A DNA stretch of 64,000 bases from Lysobacteraceae bacterium NML03-0222 (GCA_002798195.1 NWQM01000004.1:310001-374000); one strand, 5' to 3'. Counted from the stretch's first letter, positions 23,087 through 31,604 are shown. A program made the numbers and translations. The notes: generated by a model from the sequence alone, not told the origin.

Positions 23087-26000
23087 GTGGTAGTCGCCAC
23101 AGGCAACAAAGTGGAATATGAGTTGGAATTTCAGCTAGCCGGCGAAATGGGACTGGGGTTAATTCGGGCTTATAACCATCACTGGCCCGGCACAGGTATT
23201 TTTGGAAGGCAATGGGTCAGCAGCTTCGACTATTTCCTGACTTTTAGCCCAAACGGCAACACCCCATCAGCCTGCTTTCCCATGGCAGGTGGCAATTGCA
23301 GTTTCTCGGACAACCATGAAGTGATATTTGCATGGCGACCCAGTGGCGGCATACTGAAGTTCGAAAAAAATGCTGCGACAGGCAATTTCACAGAAGCCAG
23401 CAGCAGCTTTCCCGCCACACTGACCCGTTTGCCCGATGGCTCCTTCAGACTGGAAAGCCTGGGCGGCGTAGAGGAATACCATGCCGATGGTCGCGCCAAA
23501 CGCCTTTCCGACCCGCGCAGCATTGCCTGGAATTACAGCTACAACGGCAACCGCCTTGCCCGGGTCACTCATACCTCAGGGCAATACGTGGAATTTGTCT
23601 GGAGCGGCAACCGCCTCCAGATGGTACGCGACCCGGCAGGCAACACATACCAATACGGATACACCGGTTCTGCCACGGCAGCACCGCGTTTGATTTCAGC
23701 AACCACTCCGGGACAACCTGACCGAACCACCACTTACCATTACGAATCAAACAACTATTGGGCGCTGACCGGCAAATCAATCAACGGAGTACGCCATTCA
23801 AGATTCAGCTATCACGCCAATGGCCTGGTCGCATCCACCGAACATAACGGCATGCAAAAACATCGCTTTGTGTACAGCAATCCACATCCAGACCAATTCC
23901 ATATCGAACATACCAACCCACTCGGAAAGCGTTCCACCTGGGTATATACCAATGGCAAGCTGACTTCGTTTCATGGTCATGCCAGCCCGCATTGCGCAGC
24001 TACAACCTCGGCTATTGACTACGATGCCAACGGCTATCCCAGCAGCGCATTGGACAGCAACGGCAACCGCACCACCTATCAATACAACGCTCAAGGGCAA
24101 TTACTGGAAAAAATCGAAGGCCACGGCACTGCCGTCGCCCGCAAAACCACTTACCAATGGGACAACAAAAACCGTCTCATCAGCGTCACCCTGAGCGGGG
24201 CTCCAGCAGGCACTCCATGGCGACGCAACCATTACAGCTATACCGTCGATGGCCGTATTGCCCGCATTGAACGCACCAACCTGTCCGGCAATGGCCTTGC
24301 AGGCAACAGCCACGTAACCCTTTTCAGTTACAGTCAACATGCCAATGGCATGCTCGCCAGCATCACCATGGACGGGCCACTGGCAGGGAATGCTGACCGC
24401 GTTATTTCCCTCTATGACAGTCACGGCAATCTACTCTCTGTAGAAAACAGCCTGGGACACAAAACCACCTATTCTGCTCATAACGCTCTGGGTTTGCCCG
24501 GGCGCATGACCACCCCCAATGGCGGCAAAATTGACTATATCTACGATGCGCAAGGGCGACTGATTCAAACCAAAACCTATCTTGATGGGGGCACACAAAC
24601 CATCCAGTACCACTATGACAATCAAGGACGACTATCGGCCACAACCACACCTGACAACTTGACCACCCAATATACCTATGGCAGCGCTGACCGCAGCTTG
24701 CTCACCCATATCAGGCGCCCCTCCGCAGCCCTTTCCGGCTTCGCAAGCAAAGCCGAGGAAATTCATTTGCAATATGCCGCCAGTGGCGACCTTGTTCGCT
24801 TCAACAAAAACCGCATCACGGAGGAGCCTGGCCTTGGCCCCTGTATTCCACCACCTGGTGAGATTAATTGTGTAATCAACCCGGATGACCCCCTGCCCCC
24901 ATTTATAGAGCAAGCGCTACCGGAGTTTTCAAGCCGATGGCAACTTGACGAACTTGGCCGTATCCGTGCCATGCCCGGCAATAATGGACAAAACTTCCAG
25001 ACCAAATACGATGCCAATGGCAATATCCACCAAACCATCGATTCTGCCGGACAAATCACCCAATACACCTACGATGCACTCAACCGCCTGGTCAGCGTAA
25101 CCAACCCGCAAAACGGCATCACCCGCTTTGAATACAACCTGGCCGACCAGCTCACCCAAGTCACCGACCCACGCGGCAATATCACCACCTATACCTACGA
25201 TGGCCTGGGGCAGATCTGGGCACAAAGCAGCCCGGATACCGGCCAGACCCAATTTCAATACAACGCCGCAGGCCAGCTTATCCAGATGACCCGCCAAAGC
25301 GGCATACTCACCCAGTACACCTATGACGCATTGGGGCGGCTCACCCACAAAACCGCAGGCGGGCACACCCACCACTTTGCCTACGACACCTGTCCCAGTG
25401 GAAAGGGACTGCTCTGCCAAATCACCGACCCTAGCGGCACCATGAGCTTTGCCTATTCCCCCGAAGGCTTGCTCACCCACAAAACCCAAACCCTGACCGG
25501 CAGTGGCATCAACTTCGGCCAGCACTATACATATGACAATATGGGACGCTTGGCCGGCATTCACTATCCCGGCAATATCACCGTGGCCTACGGCTATACC
25601 GACGGCAAAATCACCACCATGACGGTGAAAATCGGCAATGCCCAGCCCCGTCATGTGCTCAGCAATATTCAATATCAGGCGTTTGGCCCGGCATTGGACT
25701 GGCAATATGGCAATGGCCTGACCCGCAATGCCCAACTGGATCTGGACGGACGGCTAACACAACTCAACACCCGCAATGGCAGCACCGGAGTGCAAACGTT
25801 AGCCTACCAATACAACAGCAATAACCTCATCACCCGCATCACCCACAGCCAACAGCCCGGCGCCACACAACACTACAGCTATGACACGCTGGGGCGCCTG
25901 TCCCACGTGAGTGCCGGTATTGGCAACCAGAGCTTTGCCTGGGATGCGGTAGGCAACCGTATCAGCCATACCAACAATACCGGTCCAGCCAGCCTTGGCT

Positions 26001-27010
26001 ATGCCAATAACAGCAACCACCTGCAATGGCTTTCCCGGCCGCTATATCCCGAGCGCACGTTCAACTATGATGCCGACGGCAATATCACCGGCAGCGCAGG
26101 CACGACTTACAGCTACAACGCCTTCAACCGCCTTGCCAGCGCACACAAAAACGGTATCACCACCCACTACCGCATCAACGCCCTGGGCGAGCGCAATTTC
26201 AAACAAACAGGCACACAGGCCAGTTACTTTGCCACCGGCCCCAGCGGACTTTTGGAAGTGGAATACCACCCCGCACACAACCGCTGGACACACTACCTGC
26301 GCTTTGGCAGCGAAGTGGTCGGCATGGTGCGTAATGGGCAACTGTATGCCGTGCATAACGATCACCTGGGCAGGCCGGAACTGCTCACCGACCACAATAA
26401 AACCATCGTCTGGCGCGCCCACAATGCCGCTTTTGACCGAACCGTAGTGCAGGACAATATCGGTGGCTTCAACCTGGGCTTCCCCGGCCAATACTTCGAT
26501 ACCGAAACCGGCCTCTGGCACAACGGCTTCCGCGACTACGACGCCAGCATAGGCCGATACCTGCAACCTGACCCCATCGGCCTTGAAGGTGGAATCAATC
26601 CCTATGCCTATGTCGATGGGAATCCTGTAGGCAGCATTGATCCTTATGGACTAGAAAAATGGATATGCCGACCAGTAAGCTACAAAGTGACACCCATAGT
26701 AAATTATCATTCAAATAGGAGTCCAACTTGCAACTATGAGTGCGAGAGCGAGAATTCTCGGTGCGGAATAGTTAAAGTAGAAGCATCTCCTAATTATAGC
26801 TATGGGCAGCCACAATGCGCAGGCGCGGACTTAAGAAATAAGGTTACGCATTCTGGCGAAATAAGCACATATTCTGTCGGGGTTTTGAACTTTGATGTTG
26901 AAACCGATGGAATCTCCACTTGGCCACTAATTATAATTTTCAATAAATACCCCTATGATCTTGTTGAGACCCTGAGACAGAAGGAGGTGGAAAATGGCTA
27001 CTGCAAATAA
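23087..27010 (+). CDS. RHS-repeat protein with variable C-terminal domain (candidate polymorphic toxin)
   Basis: A frame of 1307 residues, counted from GTG 23087, which has no ribosome site. It begins with a DUF6531-like block (VATGNKVEYELEFQLAGEMGLGL), followed by RHS/YD repeats over about residues 150-1090 (for example YDALGRLTHKT, DPRGNITTYTYDGLG). The RHS core terminal domain is at about 1135-1190 (YFDTETGLWHNGFRDYDASI, DPIGLEGGINPYAYVDGNP) and ends at DPYGLEKW. The last ~118 residues, from base 26656, are AT-rich, hold six cysteines and match nothing I know. RHS proteins are large exported shells that carry a toxin as the variable tip. The TAA at 22910 removes the signal peptide, so the gene may be inactive or be rescued by readthrough. 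Confidence 0.88.
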   Translation: MVVATGNKVEYELEFQLAGEMGLGLIRAYNHHWPGTGIFGRQWVSSFDYFLTFSPNGNTPSACFPMAGGNCSFSDNHEVIFAWRPSGGILKFEKNAATGNFTEASSSFPATLTRLPDGSFRLESLGGVEEYHADGRAKRLSDPRSIAWNYSYNGNRLARVTHTSGQYVEFVWSGNRLQMVRDPAGNTYQYGYTGSATAAPRLISATTPGQPDRTTTYHYESNNYWALTGKSINGVRHSRFSYHANGLVASTEHNGMQKHRFVYSNPHPDQFHIEHTNPLGKRSTWVYTNGKLTSFHGHASPHCAATTSAIDYDANGYPSSALDSNGNRTTYQYNAQGQLLEKIEGHGTAVARKTTYQWDNKNRLISVTLSGAPAGTPWRRNHYSYTVDGRIARIERTNLSGNGLAGNSHVTLFSYSQHANGMLASITMDGPLAGNADRVISLYDSHGNLLSVENSLGHKTTYSAHNALGLPGRMTTPNGGKIDYIYDAQGRLIQTKTYLDGGTQTIQYHYDNQGRLSATTTPDNLTTQYTYGSADRSLLTHIRRPSAALSGFASKAEEIHLQYAASGDLVRFNKNRITEEPGLGPCIPPPGEINCVINPDDPLPPFIEQALPEFSSRWQLDELGRIRAMPGNNGQNFQTKYDANGNIHQTIDSAGQITQYTYDALNRLVSVTNPQNGITRFEYNLADQLTQVTDPRGNITTYTYDGLGQIWAQSSPDTGQTQFQYNAAGQLIQMTRQSGILTQYTYDALGRLTHKTAGGHTHHFAYDTCPSGKGLLCQITDPSGTMSFAYSPEGLLTHKTQTLTGSGINFGQHYTYDNMGRLAGIHYPGNITVAYGYTDGKITTMTVKIGNAQPRHVLSNIQYQAFGPALDWQYGNGLTRNAQLDLDGRLTQLNTRNGSTGVQTLAYQYNSNNLITRITHSQQPGATQHYSYDTLGRLSHVSAGIGNQSFAWDAVGNRISHTNNTGPASLGYANNSNHLQWLSRPLYPERTFNYDADGNITGSAGTTYSYNAFNRLASAHKNGITTHYRINALGERNFKQTGTQASYFATGPSGLLEVEYHPAHNRWTHYLRFGSEVVGMVRNGQLYAVHNDHLGRPELLTDHNKTIVWRAHNAAFDRTVVQDNIGGFNLGFPGQYFDTETGLWHNGFRDYDASIGRYLQPDPIGLEGGINPYAYVDGNPVGSIDPYGLEKWICRPVSYKVTPIVNYHSNRSPTCNYECESENSRCGIVKVEASPNYSYGQPQCAGADLRNKVTHSGEISTYSVGVLNFDVETDGISTWPLIIIFNKYPYDLVETLRQKEVENGYCK

Positions 27011-27233
27011 TAATTTAAAATTAATTAACGCAACTCCCTTCATATTATATTGGATTTTGAACATTCTCATGCTATATGCATTTAGACGAAGATATGATTC
27101 CGATATCTTATCAAGCTCTGGATTTTTTTCTATTGAGGAAAAGCTATTTTACATGATGGCTCTGGGCACCTCCTTGGCGTTCTTATGCTTCCTGGCGTGC
27201 AGGAAATTTATTTTGATGAATTTATTTTTTTGA
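26994..27233 (+). CDS. Small membrane protein, candidate immunity protein for the RHS tip
   Basis: A 79-residue AT-rich frame that overlaps the end of the RHS gene by 17 bases and has a strong ribosome site (AGAAGGAGGTGG, 4 bases before ATG). It has two predicted TM helices, about residues 11-30 (ATPFILYWILNILMLYAF) and 50-72 (LFYMMALGTSLAFLCFLACRKF). Position, size, base composition and overlap with a variable RHS C-terminus are what is expected of an immunity gene; a membrane location would suggest a toxin that acts at the membrane or in the periplasm. No sequence family recognised; the role is inferred from position. Confidence 0.55.
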   Translation: MATANNNLKLINATPFILYWILNILMLYAFRRRYDSDILSSSGFFSIEEKLFYMMALGTSLAFLCFLACRKFILMNLFF

Positions 27234-27351
27234 TTTTATATTTGATATTTTTCATTAGGATTCTTTATGACTTCTATTGATTTTCTGTTGCCGACTTACA
27301 CCATCCCAATTGACTATATATGAATCCAAACCAGAGGATGCATGATTATGC

Positions 27352-27393
27352 TGGCGATCTCACCAAGGTAACCGACCCGCGCGGCAATATCAC
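27352..27393 (+). pseudogene. Orphan RHS-repeat fragment
   Basis: The bases encode GDLTKVTDPRGNIT, nearly the same as QLTQVTDPRGNITTYTYDG inside the RHS gene (bases 25150-25200); the DNA matches closely over about 42 bases. It sits 120 bases after the immunity candidate and ends exactly at the left end of the IS element. The 80 bases before it (27238-27320) are AT-rich and hold nothing I recognise. It is the scrap of a displaced RHS tip or a second RHS copy. Confidence 0.75.
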
Positions 27394-27436
27394 CGTAGCC
27401 TTCCCCACAATTGAGACAGTTCTAAAGGAGAACTTT
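27394..27436 (+). repeat. IS left inverted repeat
   Basis: Starts CGTAGCCTTCCCC; it is identical to the complement of the right end in the first 13 bases and again over AGACAGTT.TAAAGGAGAA.TTT, with a 7-base mismatch block between. Confidence 0.85.
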
Positions 27437-27471
27437 TGGCAGTCTATGAAGATGACTGAAGGAGCGTTCAG

Positions 27472-27747
27472 ATGCGCAAGAGCAAGTTCACTGAATCACA
27501 AATTGTGGGGATTTTGAAAGAGGCCGATGCGGGCATTCCCATCAAGGAACTGGTACGTAGCCACGGTATCAGCGTGGCGACCTACTACAAATGGAAGAGC
27601 CGCTATGGCGGCATGGATGTTGCGGAGTTGGCGCGGATGCGCGAGCTTGAGGCCGAGAACAGTCGTCTCAAGCGCTTGTATGCCGAGCAGGCACTGGAGA
27701 TTCATGCCTTGAAGGATGTGATCGCAAAAAAGTACTGGGACCGCTAG
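27472..27747 (+). CDS. IS3-family transposase, OrfA (helix-turn-helix subunit)
   Basis: A 91-residue protein beginning MRKSKFTESQIVGILKEADAG, with the HTH IPIKELVRSHGISVATYYKWKSRYGG and a C-terminal leucine-zipper-like helix (ELEAENSRLKRLYAEQALEIHALKDVI), the standard OrfA of the IS3 family. It binds the element's ends. Near its 3' end A(6)G at 27726-27732 provides a slippery site for -1 frameshifting into orfB. Confidence 0.95.
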   Translation: MRKSKFTESQIVGILKEADAGIPIKELVRSHGISVATYYKWKSRYGGMDVAELARMRELEAENSRLKRLYAEQALEIHALKDVIAKKYWDR

Positions 27748-27773
27748 AGCGGCGCGAGCTAGCGCAGGTTCTG

Positions 27774-28589
27774 GTGGTCGAGCATGGCTTGTCGGTGCAA
27801 CGGGCGTGTCGCGCGAGTGGTCTGGCAAAGGCCTCGTGGTATCGAGCAGTGACGGCGACAAAGACACGGGATACCGAAGTCATTGAGGCATTACAGGCGG
27901 TAGTCGCACGGCATGGGCGATGGGGCTTCTGGAAGTGCTTCCGGCGCCTGCGCCTGGATGGGCACCCTTGGAACCACAAGCGGGTCTGGCGGGTGTACTG
28001 CCAACTCAAACTCAATCTGCCGCGCCGAACGAAGAAGCGCCTGCCGATGCGGGAGAGACAGACACTGAACGTGCCAATGCAAGCCAATGCCCTGTGGTCG
28101 ATGGATTTCATGGCCGACACGCTCTACGGTGGCCGCCGCTTCCGCACCTTCAATGTACTGGACGAAGGTGTACGTGAAGCCCTGGCCATTGAGATTGACA
28201 CCAGCCTGCCAGCCGAACAGGTGATTCGTGCACTGGAGCAGCTGAAGCAATGGCGCGGTTTGCCCAAGGCCATTCGTTGTGACAACGGCCCTGAATACAC
28301 CGCACAAAGCCTGGTCGACTGGTGTCGCAAGCATCACGTCGAGCTGCGCCACATCCAGCCAGGCAAGCCGAACCAAAACGCTTACATTGAACGATTCAAC
28401 AAAACCTATCGTACCGAAGTGCTGGACGCGCACCTGTTCGAGGATCTTGAGCAGGTGCGCGACATCACCGACCTTTGGCTGCAAAGCTACAACGAAGAAC
28501 GCCCGCATGAGTCGCTCGGCAACCTGCCACCGAGCGTCTTTCGCCAACAATGCGAACGGGCAAATTCTCCTTTACAACTGTCTGCTTGA
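27774..28589 (+). CDS. IS3-family transposase, OrfB (DDE catalytic subunit)
   Basis: The frame lies -1 to orfA and is open through the orfA end from about 27720, so the active OrfAB product should arise by -1 slippage at AAAAAAG (27726-27732). It begins with an HTH_21-like region (RACRASGLAKASWYRA), followed by the rve integrase core: first D in WSMDFMADTL, second D in RCDNGPEY, and the catalytic E in NAYIERFNKTYRTEV. The C-terminus (ERPHESLGNLPPSVFR) is typical, and the stop lies inside the right inverted repeat. All DDE residues are present, so it may be active. Confidence 0.95.
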   Translation: MVEHGLSVQRACRASGLAKASWYRAVTATKTRDTEVIEALQAVVARHGRWGFWKCFRRLRLDGHPWNHKRVWRVYCQLKLNLPRRTKKRLPMRERQTLNVPMQANALWSMDFMADTLYGGRRFRTFNVLDEGVREALAIEIDTSLPAEQVIRALEQLKQWRGLPKAIRCDNGPEYTAQSLVDWCRKHHVELRHIQPGKPNQNAYIERFNKTYRTEVLDAHLFEDLEQVRDITDLWLQSYNEERPHESLGNLPPSVFRQQCERANSPLQLSA

Positions 28590-28603
28590 CGGGGAAGGCT
28601 ACG
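28561..28603 (-). repeat. IS right inverted repeat
   Basis: Complement of the left end, with CGTAGCCTTCCCC as the outer 13 bases on the minus strand. It overlaps the last codons and stop of orfB. Confidence 0.85.
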
Positions 28604-29004
28604 CCTGCCTGCGGTTGTTTTTGCCCCAGCGTGCTGTGCGCTTGGGCAAACAAAGGTTGCAGTTCACGGTACAGATTGGCCGGTAGCTGGCTGCGCAAAT
28701 GTGCTTGGGCGGTCAGCAGTACCACGGCCTGATGTACGGACATGCCGGGGATGGCGAGCGGTTCGGCACCCCTGTCCCAGCTCCAGCCATAAGGTTTTTC
28801 ACGCCTGTCACAGACAATGGGGAAGCGCCCTTCCAGCTGCTCCAGATCGCGCTCGATGGTGCGCAGGCTGACGTAATGCCCTTCGCCTTCCAGATGGCTT
28901 TTCAGTTCGCTGCTGGTAGTTTTACGCGGCGCGCGCGGCAGGCGCGCCAGAAGCAGCAGGCGGCGGGCTATGGTATCGCTTGCCTTTTGCCCCTTCCCAT
29001 TCAT
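28604..29004 (-). pseudogene. WYL/YafY-type transcriptional regulator, truncated by the IS
   Basis: About 134 residues remain: a DeoR-like HTH (RRLLLLARLPRAPRKTTSSELKSHL..., then VSLRTIERDLEQLEGRFP) and the start of the effector region (MSVHQAVVLLTAQAHLRSQLPANLYRELQPLF). The reading frame then runs into the IS at 28603; the rest of the WYL domain (roughly 180-200 residues in relatives) is missing and is not found on the other side of the element. What remains could still bind DNA, but it lacks the ligand-sensing part. Confidence 0.85.
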
Positions 29005-29157
29005 GAACTAATGACTTCCTTGTCCCCTTTATGCAGGAGTTATCGCAAAGGGGATAGGGAATGTCTGCGAAACTTGATCACACTTTAATAAAGCCTGAAC
29101 CAGATTATGCGTTCCACAGTGAGACTGTGAGCGCTGCGAATAGGCCATACTTCACAT

Positions 29158-29811
29158 ATGAATGTATCCCCCCTTCCCCCGGATATCGAAGCCTTGCTAC
29201 GTCAAGGACTGGCCGAGCTGAAGCTCGATGCCGATGCACTTGCGCCTCTGCTTTTGACCTATCTGGCGCTGCTGATGCGCTGGAACAGCACTTACAACCT
29301 GACGGCCATCCGCGATCCACGCGAGATGGTGGTAAAGCACCTGCTCGATTCACTGGCGATGGCGCCATTTGTGCCGGATGCGGCGCTGGCTGACCTGGGC
29401 ACCGGCCCCGGGCTGCCAGGCATTCCGCTGGCTATCGCCCGTCCCGGCTGTGAGGTGACGCTGGTGGAATCCAACGGCAAGAAGGCGCGTTTTCTGCGCC
29501 AGGCGGTGCGCACGCTGGGGCTTGCCAATGCACGGGTGGCCGAGTCGCGCGCCGAAGCACTGGATGAGCCGGGGCAGTATGCCGCCATCACCGCGCGGGC
29601 GCTGGCGACACTGGACAAAATCATCGCCTTTGGCGGCCATTTGCTGGCGCCGGGCGGTGTTTTGCTGGCGATGAAAGCCGAAACCGTGGCCGAAGAGGCC
29701 GCGCAGCTGCCGCCGGGCTGGCAGTTGCAGGCGGTGCATGCGCTGCAAGTGCCAGGGCTGGCCGCCAGCCGGCAATTGGCGGTGGTTGCCCGCCGCGATA
29801 CTGCGGACTGA
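29158..29811 (+). CDS. rsmG: 16S rRNA (guanine-527-N7)-methyltransferase RsmG
   Basis: A 217-residue SAM-dependent methyltransferase with MRWNSTYNLTAIRDPREMVVKHLLDSLA, the SAM-binding DLGTGPGLPGIPLAIARP, LVESNGKKARFLRQAV and SRAEALDEPGQYAAITARALATLDK, all typical of RsmG (GidB). It methylates N7 of G527 in 16S rRNA in the cytoplasm. It leads an rsmG-parA-parB cluster. In many bacteria mnmG (gidA) precedes it, but here the IS/RHS rearrangement does. Confidence 0.96.
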   Translation: MNVSPLPPDIEALLRQGLAELKLDADALAPLLLTYLALLMRWNSTYNLTAIRDPREMVVKHLLDSLAMAPFVPDAALADLGTGPGLPGIPLAIARPGCEVTLVESNGKKARFLRQAVRTLGLANARVAESRAEALDEPGQYAAITARALATLDKIIAFGGHLLAPGGVLLAMKAETVAEEAAQLPPGWQLQAVHALQVPGLAASRQLAVVARRDTAD

Positions 29812-29896
29812 TTTCCGCCGCAGGGGGTGGCAGGGCATAATGCACAGTCCTTCCGTCGGCATCGCCGACTCCCCCGGCTCACAGGACACAGCATTC

Positions 29897-30682
29897 ATGG
29901 CGCGAATCATCGCGGTTGCGAACCAGAAAGGCGGCGTCGGCAAGACCACCACCGCCGTCAACCTTGCTGCCGCACTGGCGGCCACCCCCAAACGGGTGCT
30001 GCTGGTGGATTTGGACTCGCAGGGCAATGCCACCTCCGGCAGCGGCGTGGACAAGCATGAAGTGGCGCATACCACTTGCGATGTGCTGCTGGAAGAAGTC
30101 GCGCCGCGTGATGCCATCTTCGCCACCGAGGAAGGTCACGACCTGATGCCGGGCAATACCGACCTCACCGCAGCGGAAATCACGCTGATGGACGAGGAGG
30201 GCCGCGAGCAGCGCCTCAAGCGCGCGCTGGATGCAGTACGCGGCGACTATGACTTCATCATCATCGACTGCCCGCCAGCGCTGTCCTTGCTCACCCTGAA
30301 CGCTCTGACTGCGGCTGATTCGGTCCTGGTACCGATGCAGTGCGAGTATTACGCGCTGGAAGGGCTGACATCGCTATTGCAAACCATCGAGGCGCTGAAG
30401 CAAAAGCTCAACCCGCAACTGGAAATCGAGGGTGTTTTGCGCACCATGTTTGATGTGCGCAACAACCTGGCCAATGCGGTGTCGGCCGAGCTGGAGCAAC
30501 ATTTCGGCGACAAGGTATTCAATACCATCGTGCCGCGCAATGTGCGCGTGGCTGAAGCGCCCAGCCACGGGCGCAGCATCATCGGCTATGACCGCGGCTC
30601 GCGCGGCGGCATCGCTTACCTGGGCTTGGCCGGAGAAGTGCTGCGCTTGCAGCATGAACGCACTGCCGCACAAGCGGCTTGA
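29897..30682 (+). CDS. parA: Chromosome partitioning ATPase ParA
   Basis: A 261-residue Soj/ParA: the deviant Walker A KGGVGKTTT at residues 11-19, LLVDLDSQGNATSG, IIDCPPALSLLTLNAL and FNTIVPRNVRVAEAPSHG. It works with ParB and parS to segregate chromosome origins. The start at 29897 (MARIIAVANQK) is chosen over the open frame upstream because relatives begin there. The intergenic region before it (29812-29896) has a CATAAT but no good -35. Confidence 0.97.
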   Translation: MARIIAVANQKGGVGKTTTAVNLAAALAATPKRVLLVDLDSQGNATSGSGVDKHEVAHTTCDVLLEEVAPRDAIFATEEGHDLMPGNTDLTAAEITLMDEEGREQRLKRALDAVRGDYDFIIIDCPPALSLLTLNALTAADSVLVPMQCEYYALEGLTSLLQTIEALKQKLNPQLEIEGVLRTMFDVRNNLANAVSAELEQHFGDKVFNTIVPRNVRVAEAPSHGRSIIGYDRGSRGGIAYLGLAGEVLRLQHERTAAQAA

Positions 30683-30690
30683 GAGGTTCC

Positions 30691-31596
30691 ATGAGCAATT
30701 CCAAAACCGCCAGCAAGAGCAAGAAACCGGCACTGGGACGCGGCCTCAACACGCTGATTCCCGGCGGCGTCAAAACGCTGGAGAACGTGGAAGCCCAGCC
30801 GGGCGAAAAACTCACGCGGCTGCCGGTCAAGCAGTTGCAGCCGGGCAAATACCAGCCACGCCGCACCATGGACGATGCCAAGCTGCAAGAGCTGGCCGAG
30901 TCCATCAAAGTGCAGGGCGTGGTGCAGCCGATCGTGGTGCGCAGCATCGGCAAGGACAAGTATGAAATCGTCGCCGGTGAACGCCGCTGGCGCGCCACGC
31001 AACTGGCCGGGCTGATTGAAATCCCGGCGGTGGTGCGCGAGCTTGATGACCGCACCGTGGTGGCGATGGCGCTGATTGAAAACATCCAGCGCGAAGATCT
31101 GAATCCACTGGAAGAAGCCGAGGCACTGCAACGGCTGATTGACGAGTTTGACCTGACCCATGCGCAGGCAGCCGAAGCGGTCGGGCGCTCGCGCGCTGCG
31201 GTTTCCAATTTGCTGCGCCTTTTGGAGTTGCCGCCGGAAATCCGCAAGCTGGTGCAGGCGCGCGAAATCGAAATGGGTCATGCCCGCGCCCTGCTGTCGC
31301 TAACCCCGCAGGCGGCGATTGCACTGGCCAAGCAAGCCGCCGCGGAGGGCTGGAGCGTGCGCGAAGTCGAGCATCGCGTGCAGCAACTGGCCGCCGGCAA
31401 GCTCGGTACGCCGTCAAAACGCAAAAAGCCGCTGCCCTCCGCCGATATCGCCGCACTTGAGAACGAGCTGTCCGAAACCCTGGCCAGCAAGGTCACGGTG
31501 CAGCATGGCCGTGGCGGGCGTGGCAAGCTGGTGATTCATTACGGCTCGCTGGACGCCCTCGATGGCGTGCTGGAGCGGCTGCGCAAAACCCCCTGA
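30691..31596 (+). CDS. parB: Chromosome partitioning protein ParB
   Basis: A 301-residue ParB/Spo0J: an N-terminal KKPALGRGLNTLIPG, the CTPase/parS-binding region with YQPRRTMDDAKLQELAESI, GERRWRATQLAG and ENIQREDLNPLEEAEAL, then an HTH with THAQAAEAVGRSRAAVSNLLRLL and a C-terminal dimerisation region. It loads at parS sites near the origin. It begins 8 bases after parA. Confidence 0.97.
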   Translation: MSNSKTASKSKKPALGRGLNTLIPGGVKTLENVEAQPGEKLTRLPVKQLQPGKYQPRRTMDDAKLQELAESIKVQGVVQPIVVRSIGKDKYEIVAGERRWRATQLAGLIEIPAVVRELDDRTVVAMALIENIQREDLNPLEEAEALQRLIDEFDLTHAQAAEAVGRSRAAVSNLLRLLELPPEIRKLVQAREIEMGHARALLSLTPQAAIALAKQAAAEGWSVREVEHRVQQLAAGKLGTPSKRKKPLPSADIAALENELSETLASKVTVQHGRGGRGKLVIHYGSLDALDGVLERLRKTP

Positions 31597-31604
31597 ACGC
31601 CGCG

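Larger units (their letters stand above)
27394..28603 (+). mobile_element. IS3-family insertion sequence (about 1.21 kb)
   Basis: The element has two overlapping transposase frames (orfA, orfB) and imperfect terminal inverted repeats of about 43 bases. The left end reads CGTAGCCTTCCCC..AGACAGTTcTAAAGGAGAA, and the complement of the right end reads CGTAGCCTTCCCC..AGACAGTTgTAAAGGAGAA. The bases just outside (CAC on the left, CCT on the right) do not form a target-site duplication. The left flank is an RHS scrap and the right flank is a cut WYL-type regulator, so the element marks a rearrangement junction. The exact ends are within a few bases. Confidence 0.9.

Noticed and set aside
23087..27010. 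Repetitive tandem structure considered as a CRISPR or satellite array
   Set aside because: The repeats are degenerate YD-type protein repeats in an open frame; there are no regular direct DNA repeats with spacers.
27268..27322. Tiny frame starting ATGACTTCTATT in the AT-rich stretch
   Set aside because: Only 18 codons with no ribosome site; not supportable.
29061..29393. Frame before rsmG (MSAKLDHTLIKPEPDY...)
   Set aside because: It runs into rsmG in another frame; the first part is unlike a known protein and has no supporting context.
29812..31604. parS sites around parAB
   Set aside because: No TGTTTCACGTGAAACA-like sequence was noticed in this region.
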